Below, in pieces: positions 45,408 through 54,344 of a stretch of 64,000 nucleotides of DNA (positions are counted from its first letter, which is position 1; the number at the start of each line of letters is the position of its first letter). The position numbers and the translations under genes are program-made. Origin of the DNA: Cellulomonas persica (GTDB lineage: Bacteria; Actinomycetota; Actinomycetes; Actinomycetales; Cellulomonadaceae); contig NZ_BJUA01000007.1 in assembly GCF_007989825.1 (NCBI RefSeq), forward strand, positions 62,001 through 126,000, given 5' to 3'. The notes below the pieces were generated by a model, which was not told the DNA's origin, searched no databases, and saw only the letters and a list, made by a program, of their open reading frames with translations.

Positions 45408-46796
45408 TCACTCCGACTCGTCGAGCGTCACGTCGACCGTGTGCTCGCGCATGCCGGAGCGGACCTCGAGCTCGATGACGTCGCCCGGCTCGTGCGCGCG
45501 GATCGCGACGATGAGCTCGTCGGGGTCCGTCACCGGACGCCCGTCGATCGCGACGATGACGTCGCCCGGCTCGATGCCCGCGAGCTGCGCCGGCCCGCCC
45601 GGCGTGACGGGCTCCTGGCCCTGCTGCGCCTGGGTCGAGACGCGCACGCCCTCGCCCGCGTACTGCCGGTCGAGCAGCACGCCGATGATCGGGTACGTCG
45701 CGTGGCCCGTCTCGATGAGCTGCGTCGCGGTGCGCCGCGCCTGGTTCGAGCCGATCGCGAAGCCCAGCCCGATGCTCCCGCCCGCGGCCGACTGGCCGGG
45801 CGGTTGCGCGATCGCCGAGTTGATGCCGATGACCTCGCCACGCGCGTCGACGAGCGGGCCGCCGGAGTTGCCGGGGTTGATCGCGGCGTCGGTCTGGATC
45901 GCGTTGATGAACGCCGTCTCGGTCTCGTCGCCCGCCGAGACGGGTCGGTTGAGCGCCGAGACGATGCCGGTCGTGACCGTGCCGGTGAGCCCGAGCGGCG
46001 CGCCGATCGCGACGACCGGGTCGCCCACGCGGACCGCGTCGGAGTCGCCGAGCGCGAGCGGGACGAGCCCGTCGACGTCGACCTTGATGACCGCCAGGTC
46101 ATACTCGGCGGTGCGGCCGACGATCGACGCACTCGCCTCACGGCCGTCGGAGAACGTCACGACGAGCGTGCCGCCGTCCGTGTCCGCACCCGCGACGACG
46201 TGGTTGTTGGTGAGCAGGTAGCCGTCCTGCCGCAGCACGAAGCCCGAGCCCGTCGCCGCCCCCGCGGCCGACGACGCCTCGATCGAGACGACGCTCGGCA
46301 GCACCGCGGCGGCGATCGACGTGACCGACGCCGCGTCCGTGCCCTGCGTGCCCTGCGGGCGGCCCGAGGGTTGCTGGACGGTCACGGGCAGACCCGCGTC
46401 GGCGAGGTGGTCGTCCTGCAGCAGGCGCGCGCCGGCGAGCCCGCCGACGAGCCCCGCGCCGAGCGCGAGCACCGCGATCCCCGCGACCCAGCCACCCGAC
46501 AGCCCACGGCCCCGGCGGCGACGCGACGGCTGCGCCGACGTCCAGTCGGACGCCCAGGGCGCCGACGTCCCGGCGCCGACCGCGGTGGCGCCGTACCGGC
46601 CGTACGCCGACGCGAACCGCGCCTGGTCCTGGGTGCCGTCGAACGCCGGCGCGGTCGGCGGCGCCTGCGCCCCCGAGGTGGACGGCGGTGCGGTGCTCGG
46701 GTGCTGCGCGCCCGGTGCCGGGACCGGGGTGGGACGCGGCGGCGGTCCGGGGTGCGCGAAGAGCGGCCGCTCGCGCTCGTCGTCGTGAGTCGTCAT
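45408..46796 (-). CDS. htrA: HtrA-like S1C serine protease with PDZ domain
   Basis: 462 residues: a ~90-residue cytoplasmic Pro/Ala-rich tail, one membrane helix (~101-125), a trypsin-like protease domain with H199 (TNNHVV), D233 (YDLAVIK) and S311 (NPGNSGGPL), and a C-terminal PDZ domain (~355-455, with IEPGDVIVAIDGRPV). Cell-surface quality-control protease, probably part of the envelope stress response through sigE and the anti-sigma factor encoded just upstream. Its ATG overlaps the stop of that gene. Confidence 0.94.
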   Translation of the reverse strand: MTTHDDERERPLFAHPGPPPRPTPVPAPGAQHPSTAPPSTSGAQAPPTAPAFDGTQDQARFASAYGRYGATAVGAGTSAPWASDWTSAQPSRRRRGRGLSGGWVAGIAVLALGAGLVGGLAGARLLQDDHLADAGLPVTVQQPSGRPQGTQGTDAASVTSIAAAVLPSVVSIEASSAAGAATGSGFVLRQDGYLLTNNHVVAGADTDGGTLVVTFSDGREASASIVGRTAEYDLAVIKVDVDGLVPLALGDSDAVRVGDPVVAIGAPLGLTGTVTTGIVSALNRPVSAGDETETAFINAIQTDAAINPGNSGGPLVDARGEVIGINSAIAQPPGQSAAGGSIGLGFAIGSNQARRTATQLIETGHATYPIIGVLLDRQYAGEGVRVSTQAQQGQEPVTPGGPAQLAGIEPGDVIVAIDGRPVTDPDELIVAIRAHEPGDVIELEVRSGMREHTVDVTLDESE

Positions 46797-47776
46797 GGGC
46801 GGTCGAGCACCCCGGCCACGGTCGACCAGCCGCGCGAGATGCGCGCGGGCACGCCGTCGTCGAACGCCGCGACGGGGAAGGCCTCGACGAACGTCGACGC
46901 GTCGTCGCCCGCGACCACCTGGACCACGGTCGAGCCGCACTGCCACACGACGTGCCACGGCGCGTACGACAGCACGTACGCGTCGTGCCCACCGATGCTC
47001 ACGCGGTCCGCACCGCCCAGCGCGGACGCGTCGAGCCGCCCCTCCTGCTCGGTGACGACGAGCGTGCCCTGCGCGCTGGTGAGGTCGACCTCGAGCACGC
47101 GCTCGTCGGCGGACCAGCGCACGGCCGAGACCGACCAGCCGGCGGGCAGCGCGTCGGGGAAGCTCCACCCACGCGCGCGCAGCGACGCGACGACGCCCTG
47201 GGTGCCGACCGCGTCCGCGGCCGCGTTCACCGCGGCACCGGACGCGAGAGCGCCCGAGGCGAGGGTGCCGGACGACGAGCCGTCGGGCGAGCCCGCGCCG
47301 GTCGAGGCGTTGCCGAGCAGGTCGAGGTCGGCGCCGGGGTGGCCCACGGGCGCGACGACGGGACGGTCACCGAGCACGAACAGCATCGCCGCGATCGCGC
47401 CCACACCCGCGAGCGAGCCCGCCGCGAGCCGCGGCAGCCGCCGCTGGGTGACCTCGCCGCGCAGCGCGCGCTCACGCCGGCCGTGCACCGCGGGGACGCT
47501 GAGGGCGGGGTGCGCGAACGGGTCGCGCGGGGCGTTCGTCGCGCACGCGCCGACCGGCGACGGCGCCAAGGACATGAGCCGCGCGGTCAGGTCGGGCGCC
47601 TGCGGGACCTCGTCCGCGGCGGCGGCTGCGAGCGCGCGGCGTGCGAGGCGCGCGGCAGCGAGCTCGTCGGCGCACTGCGGGCACGCGGCGACGTGCACGA
47701 GCACACGGTCGGTCGCGGCGGGCGAGAGCCTGCCGTCGACCAGCTCGCTGAGCTGGGACCCGAGGTGGTGCGTCAC
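46793..47776 (-). CDS. rseA: anti-sigma factor with zinc-binding ZAS motif (RseA-like)
   Basis: 327 residues. The N-terminal anti-sigma domain has H28-x3-C32-x2-C35 (HVAACPQC), the zinc anti-sigma signature; a membrane helix follows at about 116-136; the outside part ends in a domain with [12 protein letters not shown] and an [24 protein letters not shown] stretch resembling MucB/RseB-type sensing domains. Holds SigE inactive until stress. The start is the GTG overlapping the sigE stop (GTGA). It is longer than mycobacterial RseA, which lacks the C-terminal domain, so the sensor may be built in. Confidence 0.85.
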   Translation of the reverse strand: MTHHLGSQLSELVDGRLSPAATDRVLVHVAACPQCADELAAARLARRALAAAAADEVPQAPDLTARLMSLAPSPVGACATNAPRDPFAHPALSVPAVHGRRERALRGEVTQRRLPRLAAGSLAGVGAIAAMLFVLGDRPVVAPVGHPGADLDLLGNASTGAGSPDGSSSGTLASGALASGAAVNAAADAVGTQGVVASLRARGWSFPDALPAGWSVSAVRWSADERVLEVDLTSAQGTLVVTEQEGRLDASALGGADRVSIGGHDAYVLSYAPWHVVWQCGSTVVQVVAGDDASTFVEAFPVAAFDDGVPARISRGWSTVAGVLDRP

Positions 47777-48396
47777 CGCGTCACCTCGACGGGGACGAAC
47801 GCCGCCTCGTCGTCGGCCTGCGCCGCGTCGTCCGGGTCGGCGGTCGCGCGCGCGTGGTGCACCGGCGCTCGATGCTCGAGCGACTCGCGCAGGCGCGCCC
47901 GCGCGCGGTGGATGCGCGAGCGCACCGTGCCGATCTTGACGCCGAGCGTCACCGCGATCTCCTCGTACGACAGGCCCTCGATGTCGCACAGGACGACGGC
48001 CGCGCGGTACTCGGGCGGCAGCGCGTCGAGCGCGCGCTGCACGTCGTGGTCCAGGTGGCCGTGCTCGAACGCGCGCTCGGGCGTCGCGAGCCCGTCGGTG
48101 TTCTCGTAGCGCTCGTCGTCGTCGCCCATCGCGTCCATGCGGATGCGCTGCCGACGACGCGCCTGGTCGAGGAACAGGTTCGTCGTGATGCGGTGCAGCC
48201 AGCCCTCGAACGTGCCGGGCGAGTACGTGTGCAGCGAGCGGAACACGCGCACGAACGTCTCCTGCGTGAGGTCCTCGGCGTCGTGCTGGTTGCCCGTGAG
48301 CCGGTACGCGAGGCGGTACACGCGCGCGGAGTGCTCGCGCACGATCTCCTCCCACGTCGGGGGCTGCCACCCCGCGGGCACCTCGCTGCTGCGCAC
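47773..48396 (-). CDS. sigE: ECF RNA polymerase sigma factor SigE
   Basis: 207 residues with sigma region 2 ([20 protein letters not shown], with the -10-binding helix RVFRSLHTY) and region 4 ([20 protein letters not shown] plus [19 protein letters not shown]). Envelope/oxidative-stress sigma factor of the RpoE/SigE type, followed by its anti-sigma factor and htrA. An ECF-like promoter at 48516-48541 suggests autoregulation. Divergent from an O-methyltransferase gene exactly as in mycobacteria (from memory, Rv1220c-Rv1221). Confidence 0.94.
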   Translation of the reverse strand: MRSSEVPAGWQPPTWEEIVREHSARVYRLAYRLTGNQHDAEDLTQETFVRVFRSLHTYSPGTFEGWLHRITTNLFLDQARRRQRIRMDAMGDDDERYENTDGLATPERAFEHGHLDHDVQRALDALPPEYRAAVVLCDIEGLSYEEIAVTLGVKIGTVRSRIHRARARLRESLEHRAPVHHARATADPDDAAQADDEAAFVPVEVTR

Positions 48397-48515
48397 GCGC
48401 TCCCTCTTCGTCCGTCGGCTCGTCTGTCGGGCGTCCCCGGCTCGGCGTCATTGTCCCAGGGCCACGACCTCGCCCGCGACCGCGGTCGCCGCGCGCGGGT
48501 CCACGATGCCAGGTC

Positions 48516-48541
48516 AACGCCTCGTGGCCGGGTTTCGTTCC
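48516..48541 (-). promoter_or_regulatory. ECF/SigE-type autoregulatory promoter of sigE
   Basis: On the minus strand GGAAC (48541-48537) is followed after 17 nt by CGTT (48519-48516), matching the GGAA(C)...CGTT pattern of SigE/SigH-class promoters. It lies ~110 bp before the sigE start. Confidence 0.5.
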
Positions 48542-48619
48542 GCGGGAGTCGTGAGGATCGTGTGCACGTGCGCGTCCGGCGAGCACGACGAGGGCGCGGG
48601 ACTAGGCTGGGGCGAGCCC

Positions 48620-49318
48620 GTGACCGCGGGCGTCCGTCCGCGCACGTCGCGCGCCGCCGCCCCGGAGGCCATCATCTCCGCCGACAAGGCCAGCAGCTGG
48701 GTCTACGCCGAGGAGTTCCTCGCCGAGGACGATGCCGTGCTCGCCGCACGTGAGCGCGCCGCGCAGCTCGGCGCGGGCGCCGTGCCCCCGGGTACCGGAG
48801 CGGCCCTGTCGGTGCTCGCCGCGGCCGCCAACGCGCGCACCGTCGTCGAGATCGGCACGGGCACGGGTGTCGCGTCGCTGTACCTGCTGCGCGGCATGCC
48901 CGCCGACGGCGTGCTGACGACGATCGACGCCGAGGTCGAGCACCACCGCGCCGCGAAGGAGTCGTTCGCCGAGGCGGGCATCCGCTCGACGCGCACGCGG
49001 ACCATCTCGGGTCGGGCGCTCGACGTGCTCCCCCGGCTCACCGACGCGGCGTACGACCTGGTCCTGCTCGGCCTCACCAGCGGCGGCGTGCTCGAGGCGG
49101 CCCCCGAGTACCTGACGCAGGCGGTGCGTCTGCTGCGCCCGGGCGGCGTGCTCGTGGTCGACCACGCGCTGTGGCACGACCGGGTCGCCGACCCGGCCCG
49201 GCGCGACGAGGCGACGACGGCCGTGCGCGAGCTCGGCCGCGCGGTGCGCGCCGACGAGCGTCTGCTGCCCGCGCTCCTGCCCGTCGGCGACGGGCTCCTG
49301 GTGGCCGTGCGCCGCTGA
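48620..49318 (+). CDS. O-methyltransferase (class I SAM-dependent, COMT-like)
   Basis: 232 residues. SAM-binding motif I is VEIGTGTGVASLYLL; GVLTTIDAE holds the acidic ribose-binding residue, and VLVVDHALW corresponds to the metal-site region of the cation-dependent family 3 O-methyltransferases. Small-molecule or catechol-like acceptor unknown. Divergent from sigE; taggct at 48603-48608 is 11 nt upstream of the GTG. It is convergent with pepA, only 7 bp apart. Confidence 0.87.
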   Translation: MTAGVRPRTSRAAAPEAIISADKASSWVYAEEFLAEDDAVLAARERAAQLGAGAVPPGTGAALSVLAAAANARTVVEIGTGTGVASLYLLRGMPADGVLTTIDAEVEHHRAAKESFAEAGIRSTRTRTISGRALDVLPRLTDAAYDLVLLGLTSGGVLEAAPEYLTQAVRLLRPGGVLVVDHALWHDRVADPARRDEATTAVRELGRAVRADERLLPALLPVGDGLLVAVRR

Positions 49319-49325
49319 CGTCAGG

Positions 49326-50933
49326 TCAGCTGAGGTCGGACAGGTAGCGCAGCAGCAGCCGCGCGCCGTACCCGGTCGCCCCCTCGGTGACCTCGTGCTT
49401 GTCCGACGCAGCACGCGCGGGACCCGCGATGTCCAGGTGCGCCCACGGCCGCTCACCCACGAACTTGCGCAGGAACAGCGCCGCGGTCACGGAGCCCGCC
49501 CCGATCTTCTTGTCCTCGGGGACGTGTCGCAGGTCCGCGACCGAGCTGTGCACGGCCTCGTCGTACTCGGGCACGAGCGGCATGGGCCACGTGAGCTCGC
49601 CCGAGTCCGTGCCGGCCCGCTCGAGCGCGGTCACGAGCGCGTCGTCGGTCCCGTACAGCGCGCTGTACTGCTTGCCGAGGCCCACGGTCGCGGCGCCCGT
49701 GAGCGTCGCGACGTCGATGAGGACGTCCGGGTCCAGGGTCGCGTCCGCCCACGCGAGCGCATCGGCCAGGACCAGCCGGCCCTCGGCATCCGTGTTCGCG
49801 ATCTCGACGGTCGTGCCGCCGTACATCGACAGCACGTCGCCGGGCCGGTAGGACGAGGCACCGAAGTGGTTCTCGGCGAGCGGCAGGACCGCGGTCACCC
49901 GGTGCAGGACGCCCGCACGGGCAGCGCCGAGCACCGTCGCGAGCGCGACGGCCGCACCGGTCATGTCCGTCTTCATCGGGACCATCGACTCGCGCGGCTT
50001 GATCGACAGCCCGCCCGTGTCGTAGGTGATCCCCTTGCCGACGATCACGACGTGCCGCCCGGAGCCCGACCGACCGCCGTACGTCGGGGGCGTCCAGGTC
50101 ACGGTGACCAGGCGCGGGGGCGAGGCCGAGCCCGCTCCGACCGCGAGGATGCCGCCGAAGCCCTCGGCGGCGAGCTCACGCGGTCCGCGCACGCTCACCT
50201 CGAAGCCCGGCCCGCTCGCGAGGCGACGCGCCTGCTCGGCCATCCACTCGGGGTTCTTGGTGTTCGACGGCGTGGACGCGAGATCCCGCACGAGCCACGT
50301 CGCGGTGGCCGTGGTGCGCGCGGCGTCGACCGCGGCGCCGACGCGCGTCCCGTCACGGCCGAGCAGCACGAGGTCCGCCGCGGGCTTCGCGGCGGGCTTG
50401 CGCGCAGCGGTCGGCGGCACGTACGCCGCGAGCAGGTAGCCCTCCACGAGGGCACGCGCCGCACGAGCGGCCTGCGACTCGCTGTGACCCGCGTCGTCGC
50501 CGATCGTCGTGACCACGCGGCGCAGGCCGCGCGACGCCCGCGCGAGCGCCGCGCCCGCACGGCGCAGGTCGGTGTCGGTGCTCGCACCGATGCCGACGAG
50601 CACGATGCGCGGCGGCAGACCCGTCCACGGCAGCGTCACGCCCGAACCCGCGGGACGCGGGAGCTGCACGACGAACGACTCGCCCGCCGCGCCGGTCAGC
50701 CCGGCGCGCTCCGCGAGCTCGGCCAGGTCGATGCCGTACCGGTACGCCGTGGACGCCGCCCCGCGCCGGGGCGCGGGACCCTCGTCCTCGTCCCCCGCCA
50801 CCGCGGGGGCGACGGGAACGGCGACGGCGTCGACGTCAGGCTCCGACAGCAGGGGGCTGTCGGCCACGACGCCGCCGATCAGCGAGACGCCGGGAGGCGT
50901 CCGGCCGATCGTCGGGAGACGACCGCCCGGCAC
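49326..50933 (-). CDS. pepA: leucyl aminopeptidase PepA (M17)
   Basis: 535 residues; long but normal for the actinobacterial M17 family. The two-metal active site is present: GKGITYDTGGLSIKP (Lys and metal Asp), KTDMTGAA, and the signature NTDAEGRLVLADAL. Releases N-terminal residues from peptides, in a hexamer. Its GTG begins one base after the stop of the DUF3117 gene, so both are co-transcribed. The N-terminal macro-like domain contains a Glu/Asp/Pro-rich insert (~45-57). Confidence 0.94.
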   Translation of the reverse strand: MPGGRLPTIGRTPPGVSLIGGVVADSPLLSEPDVDAVAVPVAPAVAGDEDEGPAPRRGAASTAYRYGIDLAELAERAGLTGAAGESFVVQLPRPAGSGVTLPWTGLPPRIVLVGIGASTDTDLRRAGAALARASRGLRRVVTTIGDDAGHSESQAARAARALVEGYLLAAYVPPTAARKPAAKPAADLVLLGRDGTRVGAAVDAARTTATATWLVRDLASTPSNTKNPEWMAEQARRLASGPGFEVSVRGPRELAAEGFGGILAVGAGSASPPRLVTVTWTPPTYGGRSGSGRHVVIVGKGITYDTGGLSIKPRESMVPMKTDMTGAAVALATVLGAARAGVLHRVTAVLPLAENHFGASSYRPGDVLSMYGGTTVEIANTDAEGRLVLADALAWADATLDPDVLIDVATLTGAATVGLGKQYSALYGTDDALVTALERAGTDSGELTWPMPLVPEYDEAVHSSVADLRHVPEDKKIGAGSVTAALFLRKFVGERPWAHLDIAGPARAASDKHEVTEGATGYGARLLLRYLSDLS

Positions 50934-50934
50934 G

Positions 50935-51102
50935 TCAGCCTGCGACGGAGGTCAGTGCCTCGCCGAGCTCGGCCGCCTCGGTCGCGTTCAGCTCGACCAC
51001 GAGACGTCCACCGCCCTCGAGCGGGACGCGCATCACGATGCCGCGCCCTTCCTTGGTCACCTCGAGCGGTCCGTCTCCGGTCCTCGGCTTCATCGCGGCC
51101 AT
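50935..51102 (-). CDS. DUF3117 small conserved actinobacterial protein
   Basis: 55 residues: MKPRTGDGPLEVTKEGRG then IVMRVPLEGGGRLVVEL and NATEAAELGEAL, a well-conserved actinobacterial protein of unknown function (from memory Rv1211 in mycobacteria). The ATG at 51102 has a GGAGAGG site; the frame extends to 51192 but that part is not conserved-looking. Placed directly upstream of pepA. Confidence 0.9.
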   Translation of the reverse strand: MAAMKPRTGDGPLEVTKEGRGIVMRVPLEGGGRLVVELNATEAAELGEALTSVAG

Positions 51103-51247
51103 GCGTGGCCTCTCCTTCGCCTCGTGCGTCCCGACCGGATGGCGACGTGGAAACCGGCCGGCAGCGCCTGCGCGCCGCTCATGCCGTTCCACCTGCGCAC
51201 CCGTGGTGCCGGATGTCCGTGGACCATCCTAGTTCACAGGGCGGACA

Positions 51248-52537
51248 TCACGGCGGCCAGCCGCTCGTCAGCCGCCAGAAGCGCCACACCCACACGGCCT
51301 GCAGGACCAGCATGAGCAGCACCACGCCCACGAACCACGCCCACCGCGCGGCCGGGGGCCGGCGCACCACGCCCGCCGTGATCGCCCCGAACGGGAACGC
51401 GAGCACCAGGAACCTGGCGAGGCTGCTGCCGGGCTCGATCGCAGCCGCGAGGTACAGGACGTACGCCGCGGGCCATGCGTGCAGCTCGGGGCCCAGCCGC
51501 CACGCGGCGGGCACGACGAGGAGCGCGACGACGAACGCCACGGCCGCCGCCAGCACCCACCACGCGTCGTCGCGGAACCAGAAGTGCAGCACGTAGTCCC
51601 AGCCGCCGAACGGCGTGACCTCACGCACGCCGCGCCACGCCTCCTGCGTGCGCAGGTACCCCTGCGGCACGCCCGTGACCCAGCCGCAGATCGCGGGCCA
51701 CAGGAACCCCGAGACCACCGCGACCACGCCGAGACCGCCGACGGTGACGACGTCGCGCGCGGGCAGCGGCTCGTCGCCGCGCCGCCACGCGCGCCAGCGC
51801 GCCAGCGCGTGCACCCCGACGACGACCGCCATCGGCAACGCGACCGCGCGGGTCAGGCCCAGCAGGAGCAGCACGCCCGCCGTCGCGACGTAGTGCCGGC
51901 GCACGAGCAGCAGCAGCGCGGCCGCCACCAGCAGCAGCGCGAGCGACTCGGTGTAGGCGACCTGCAGCACGGGCGACGTCGGGAACACGCTCACGAGCAC
52001 GACGGTCGCGAGCGGCAGCCCGGGCCACGCCCGCACCGCGCGGGGCGCCCCTGCGACGACCGCGCGGTGGATCAGCAGGACCGCGCCGGCACCCAGCAGG
52101 AGCGACGTGGTCGGGGCGACGACCTCCCAGCTCAGCGTCGTGAAGGCCATGAGGCCGCGCACGAGCATGGGGTACAGCGGGAAGAACGCCCATGCGCTCT
52201 GCTGGACGTACCCGCCCGCGTCGACCGGCAGCTCGCTCGGGTAGCCCTCGTCGGCGATCCGGTGGTACCAGCCGGCGTCCCAGAACAGCCCGGTGGTCTC
52301 CGCGTACGACGGGTGCTCACCCGCCCACGGCGTCGCGCCCTGGTGCGCGGCCGCCTGCAGCAGGAGCAGGGCGGTCGCCCCGCGCGCGAGCGCGTACACC
52401 GCGAGCACCTGGACCCACCACGACCACGCGCGTGGGTCCCACCACGGCCGGGCGGGGCGGGTCCCCGCCAGCTCGCCCACCTCGGCCACGGGATGGTGGC
52501 CTTCGGGCCCGGCGGCGGTGAGCGCCGGGCCGGTCAT
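51248..52537 (-). CDS. GT-C mannosyltransferase, PIG-V-like membrane protein
   Basis: 429 residues, about ten to eleven helices. The first outside loop carries FWDAGWYHRIADEGYP, the PIG-V family active-site segment with the catalytic Asp. These enzymes transfer mannose from a polyprenyl-phosphate donor, for instance to phosphatidylinositol mannosides or proteins. ATG overlaps the stop of folP2-like gene (ATGA), forming LOG-folP-GT. It is a plausible user of mannose activated by ManC encoded at 36-37 kb, indirectly through dolichol-type lipid carriers. Confidence 0.85.
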   Translation of the reverse strand: MTGPALTAAGPEGHHPVAEVGELAGTRPARPWWDPRAWSWWVQVLAVYALARGATALLLLQAAAHQGATPWAGEHPSYAETTGLFWDAGWYHRIADEGYPSELPVDAGGYVQQSAWAFFPLYPMLVRGLMAFTTLSWEVVAPTTSLLLGAGAVLLIHRAVVAGAPRAVRAWPGLPLATVVLVSVFPTSPVLQVAYTESLALLLVAAALLLLVRRHYVATAGVLLLLGLTRAVALPMAVVVGVHALARWRAWRRGDEPLPARDVVTVGGLGVVAVVSGFLWPAICGWVTGVPQGYLRTQEAWRGVREVTPFGGWDYVLHFWFRDDAWWVLAAAVAFVVALLVVPAAWRLGPELHAWPAAYVLYLAAAIEPGSSLARFLVLAFPFGAITAGVVRRPPAARWAWFVGVVLLMLVLQAVWVWRFWRLTSGWPP

Positions 52538-53505
52538 GCCAGCCCCCGCACGGCGAGCTCGGGCGCGCGGTCGGCGCGGATGGTCGCGACCATGTCGAGC
52601 GTGCGGCGCGTGGCCGCGACGTCGTGCGCGCGGAACACCCGCGCACCCAGCCAGGCCGCGACGGCAGTCGCCGCGAGCGTGCCCTCGAGCCGCTCCTCGG
52701 CCGGCAGGCCCAGGCTCTCGCCGACGAAGTCCTTGCGCGAGAACGCCATGAGCACCGGGTACCCGAGCGCGACGAGCGCGGGCGTGCGGCGCACCAGGTG
52801 CAGCGAGTGCCACGTGTTCTTGCCGAAGTCGTGCGTCGGGTCGACGAGCACGCTCGCGGGGTCGATGCCGAGGTCGACCGCCCGGCGCGCGGCGGAGGCG
52901 AGCGTCGCGACGACGTCGTCGACGACCCCGTCGAGCGCGTCGTGCGCGTGCGCGTCGTGCTCGTCGTGCTCGTCGGCAGTGCGCCCCGGCGCGAGCGGGT
53001 ACGTGACCCGGAACGGATCGGTGCGGGGACGCGCGCCCCCGGTGTGCGAGCACACGACGCCGAGCCCGTGCTCGGCCGCGACGGCGACGAGCCCGGGGTC
53101 GTGCCCGGCCCACGTGTCGTTGATGAGGTCCGCGCCCGCGAGCGCCGCGGCCCGCGCGACCTCCGAGCGCCATGTGTCGACGCTCACGAGCAGGCCCGGG
53201 TGCCGCCGCCGCACGCGCTCGACCAGCGGCACGACGCGCGCGATCTCCTCGTCGGCCTCGACGCGCGGACCGCGGCCCGCCCGCACACCGCCGAGGTCCA
53301 CGACGTCCGCGCCCTCCTCCTCGGCGCGCGCCACCGCGGCGTCCGCTCCGGCCTCGTCGTACCGGGCGGGTGCGTAGAAGGAGTCGGGCGTGCGGTTGAC
53401 GACCGCCATGACGACGGGCCGGTCGGTGCCGAGCACGCGGTCGCGCAGGCGCACGACCGCGCCCGCCGCGGGCACGCCCGGCAGTCCCGGCACCGCGAGG
53501 CTCAC
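52534..53505 (-). CDS. folP2: dihydropteroate synthase homologue, FolP2 type
   Basis: 323 residues of the DHPS TIM barrel. Motifs are altered in the FolP2 manner: VVNRTPDSFYAP instead of N-V-TPDSF-SDGG; INDTWAG instead of IND-V-SG; SRKDFVG lysine retained. From memory mycobacterial FolP2 (Rv1207) has the same NRTPDSFY signature and no detectable DHPS activity. About residue 180 there is a His/Asp-rich loop (DEHDEHDAHAHD). It overlaps both the LOG gene and the mannosyltransferase gene, so a role with those rather than folate is possible. Confidence 0.85.
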   Translation of the reverse strand: MSLAVPGLPGVPAAGAVVRLRDRVLGTDRPVVMAVVNRTPDSFYAPARYDEAGADAAVARAEEEGADVVDLGGVRAGRGPRVEADEEIARVVPLVERVRRRHPGLLVSVDTWRSEVARAAALAGADLINDTWAGHDPGLVAVAAEHGLGVVCSHTGGARPRTDPFRVTYPLAPGRTADEHDEHDAHAHDALDGVVDDVVATLASAARRAVDLGIDPASVLVDPTHDFGKNTWHSLHLVRRTPALVALGYPVLMAFSRKDFVGESLGLPAEERLEGTLAATAVAAWLGARVFRAHDVAATRRTLDMVATIRADRAPELAVRGLA

Positions 53506-54332
53506 GACTCGTCGGTCGAGGCCTGCGCGGCCTCCTGAGCGGCCTCGGCCTCCGCGACCGCCTCCTCCTCCCGCCGGCGCAGCTCGACGCCGCGCCGCAC
53601 GACGATGTCCACGGCCTCCTCGGCGGTGTCCACCACCTTGATGAGGTCCGGGTCGACCGGCGAGATCAGGCCCGCGGACACGACCGGCCCGGAGATCCAG
53701 TCGAGCAGGCCCTGCCAGTGCTCACGCCCGACCAGCACGATCGGGAACTCGACGACCTTGTGCGTCTGGACGAGCGTGAGCGCCTCGAAGAGCTCGTCGA
53801 GCGTGCCGAACCCGCCCGGCAGCACGATGAAGCCCTCGGAGTACTTCACGAACATCGTCTTGCGCGCGAAGAAGTAGCGGAAGTTGACGCCCAGGTCGAC
53901 CCAGTCGTTCATGCCCTGCTCGAAGGGCAGCTCGATGCCGAGCCCGATCGAGAGGCCGTCGGCCTCCTTGGCGCCGCGGTTCGCCGCCTCCATGATGCCC
54001 GGGCCACCGCCCGTGATGACCGCGTACCCGGCCTCGACGAGCAGCCGCGCGACGTCGACCGCGAGCGCGTACGCGGGCTCGTCGGCGCGCGTACGCGCCG
54101 ACCCGAACACGCTCACCGCGGGCCCGACCTCCGCGAGCGCGCCGAACCCCTCGACGAACTCCGACTGGATGCGCATGACGCGCCAGGGGTCGTCGTGCAG
54201 CCAGCTCGCACCGCCCTCCGGGCGGCTCAGCAGGCGCTGGTCGGAGGTGGTCGTGGGGATCTGCTGCCCGCGCAGCAGCACGGGGCCCTGGCGGTAGCCG
54301 CGGCCCGGCTCGGGCTGTCCGTCGTCACTCAT
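53502..54332 (-). CDS. LOG family protein (TIGR00730, Rv1205-like)
   Basis: 276 residues, Rossmann-like lysine-decarboxylase/LOG fold. GGGPGIMEAANRGA and PGGFGTLDELFE are the nucleotide-monophosphate site motifs of LOG enzymes, which release free adenine-type bases (cytokinins in plants and mycobacteria) from riboside 5'-monophosphates. An N-terminal ~70-residue extension and a Glu/Ala-rich helical tail (~255-270) distinguish it from minimal LOGs. TAGGCT 6 nt before the ATG, within the dapE stop, predicts a leaderless mRNA. Confidence 0.9.
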   Translation of the reverse strand: MSDDGQPEPGRGYRQGPVLLRGQQIPTTTSDQRLLSRPEGGASWLHDDPWRVMRIQSEFVEGFGALAEVGPAVSVFGSARTRADEPAYALAVDVARLLVEAGYAVITGGGPGIMEAANRGAKEADGLSIGLGIELPFEQGMNDWVDLGVNFRYFFARKTMFVKYSEGFIVLPGGFGTLDELFEALTLVQTHKVVEFPIVLVGREHWQGLLDWISGPVVSAGLISPVDPDLIKVVDTAEEAVDIVVRRGVELRRREEEAVAEAEAAQEAAQASTDES

Positions 54333-54338
54333 GGGGCG

Positions 54339-54344
54339 AGCCTA
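54339..54344 (-). promoter_or_regulatory. -10 box of LOG gene embedded in the dapE stop codon
   Basis: TAGGCT, whose TAG is the dapE stop, lies 6 nt before the LOG ATG at 54332. Confidence 0.45.

Noticed and set aside
47777..48586. Large N-terminal extension of the anti-sigma factor
   Set aside because: The frame is open antiphase through sigE and its promoter; the GTG at 47776 overlapping the sigE stop gives a normal anti-sigma start.
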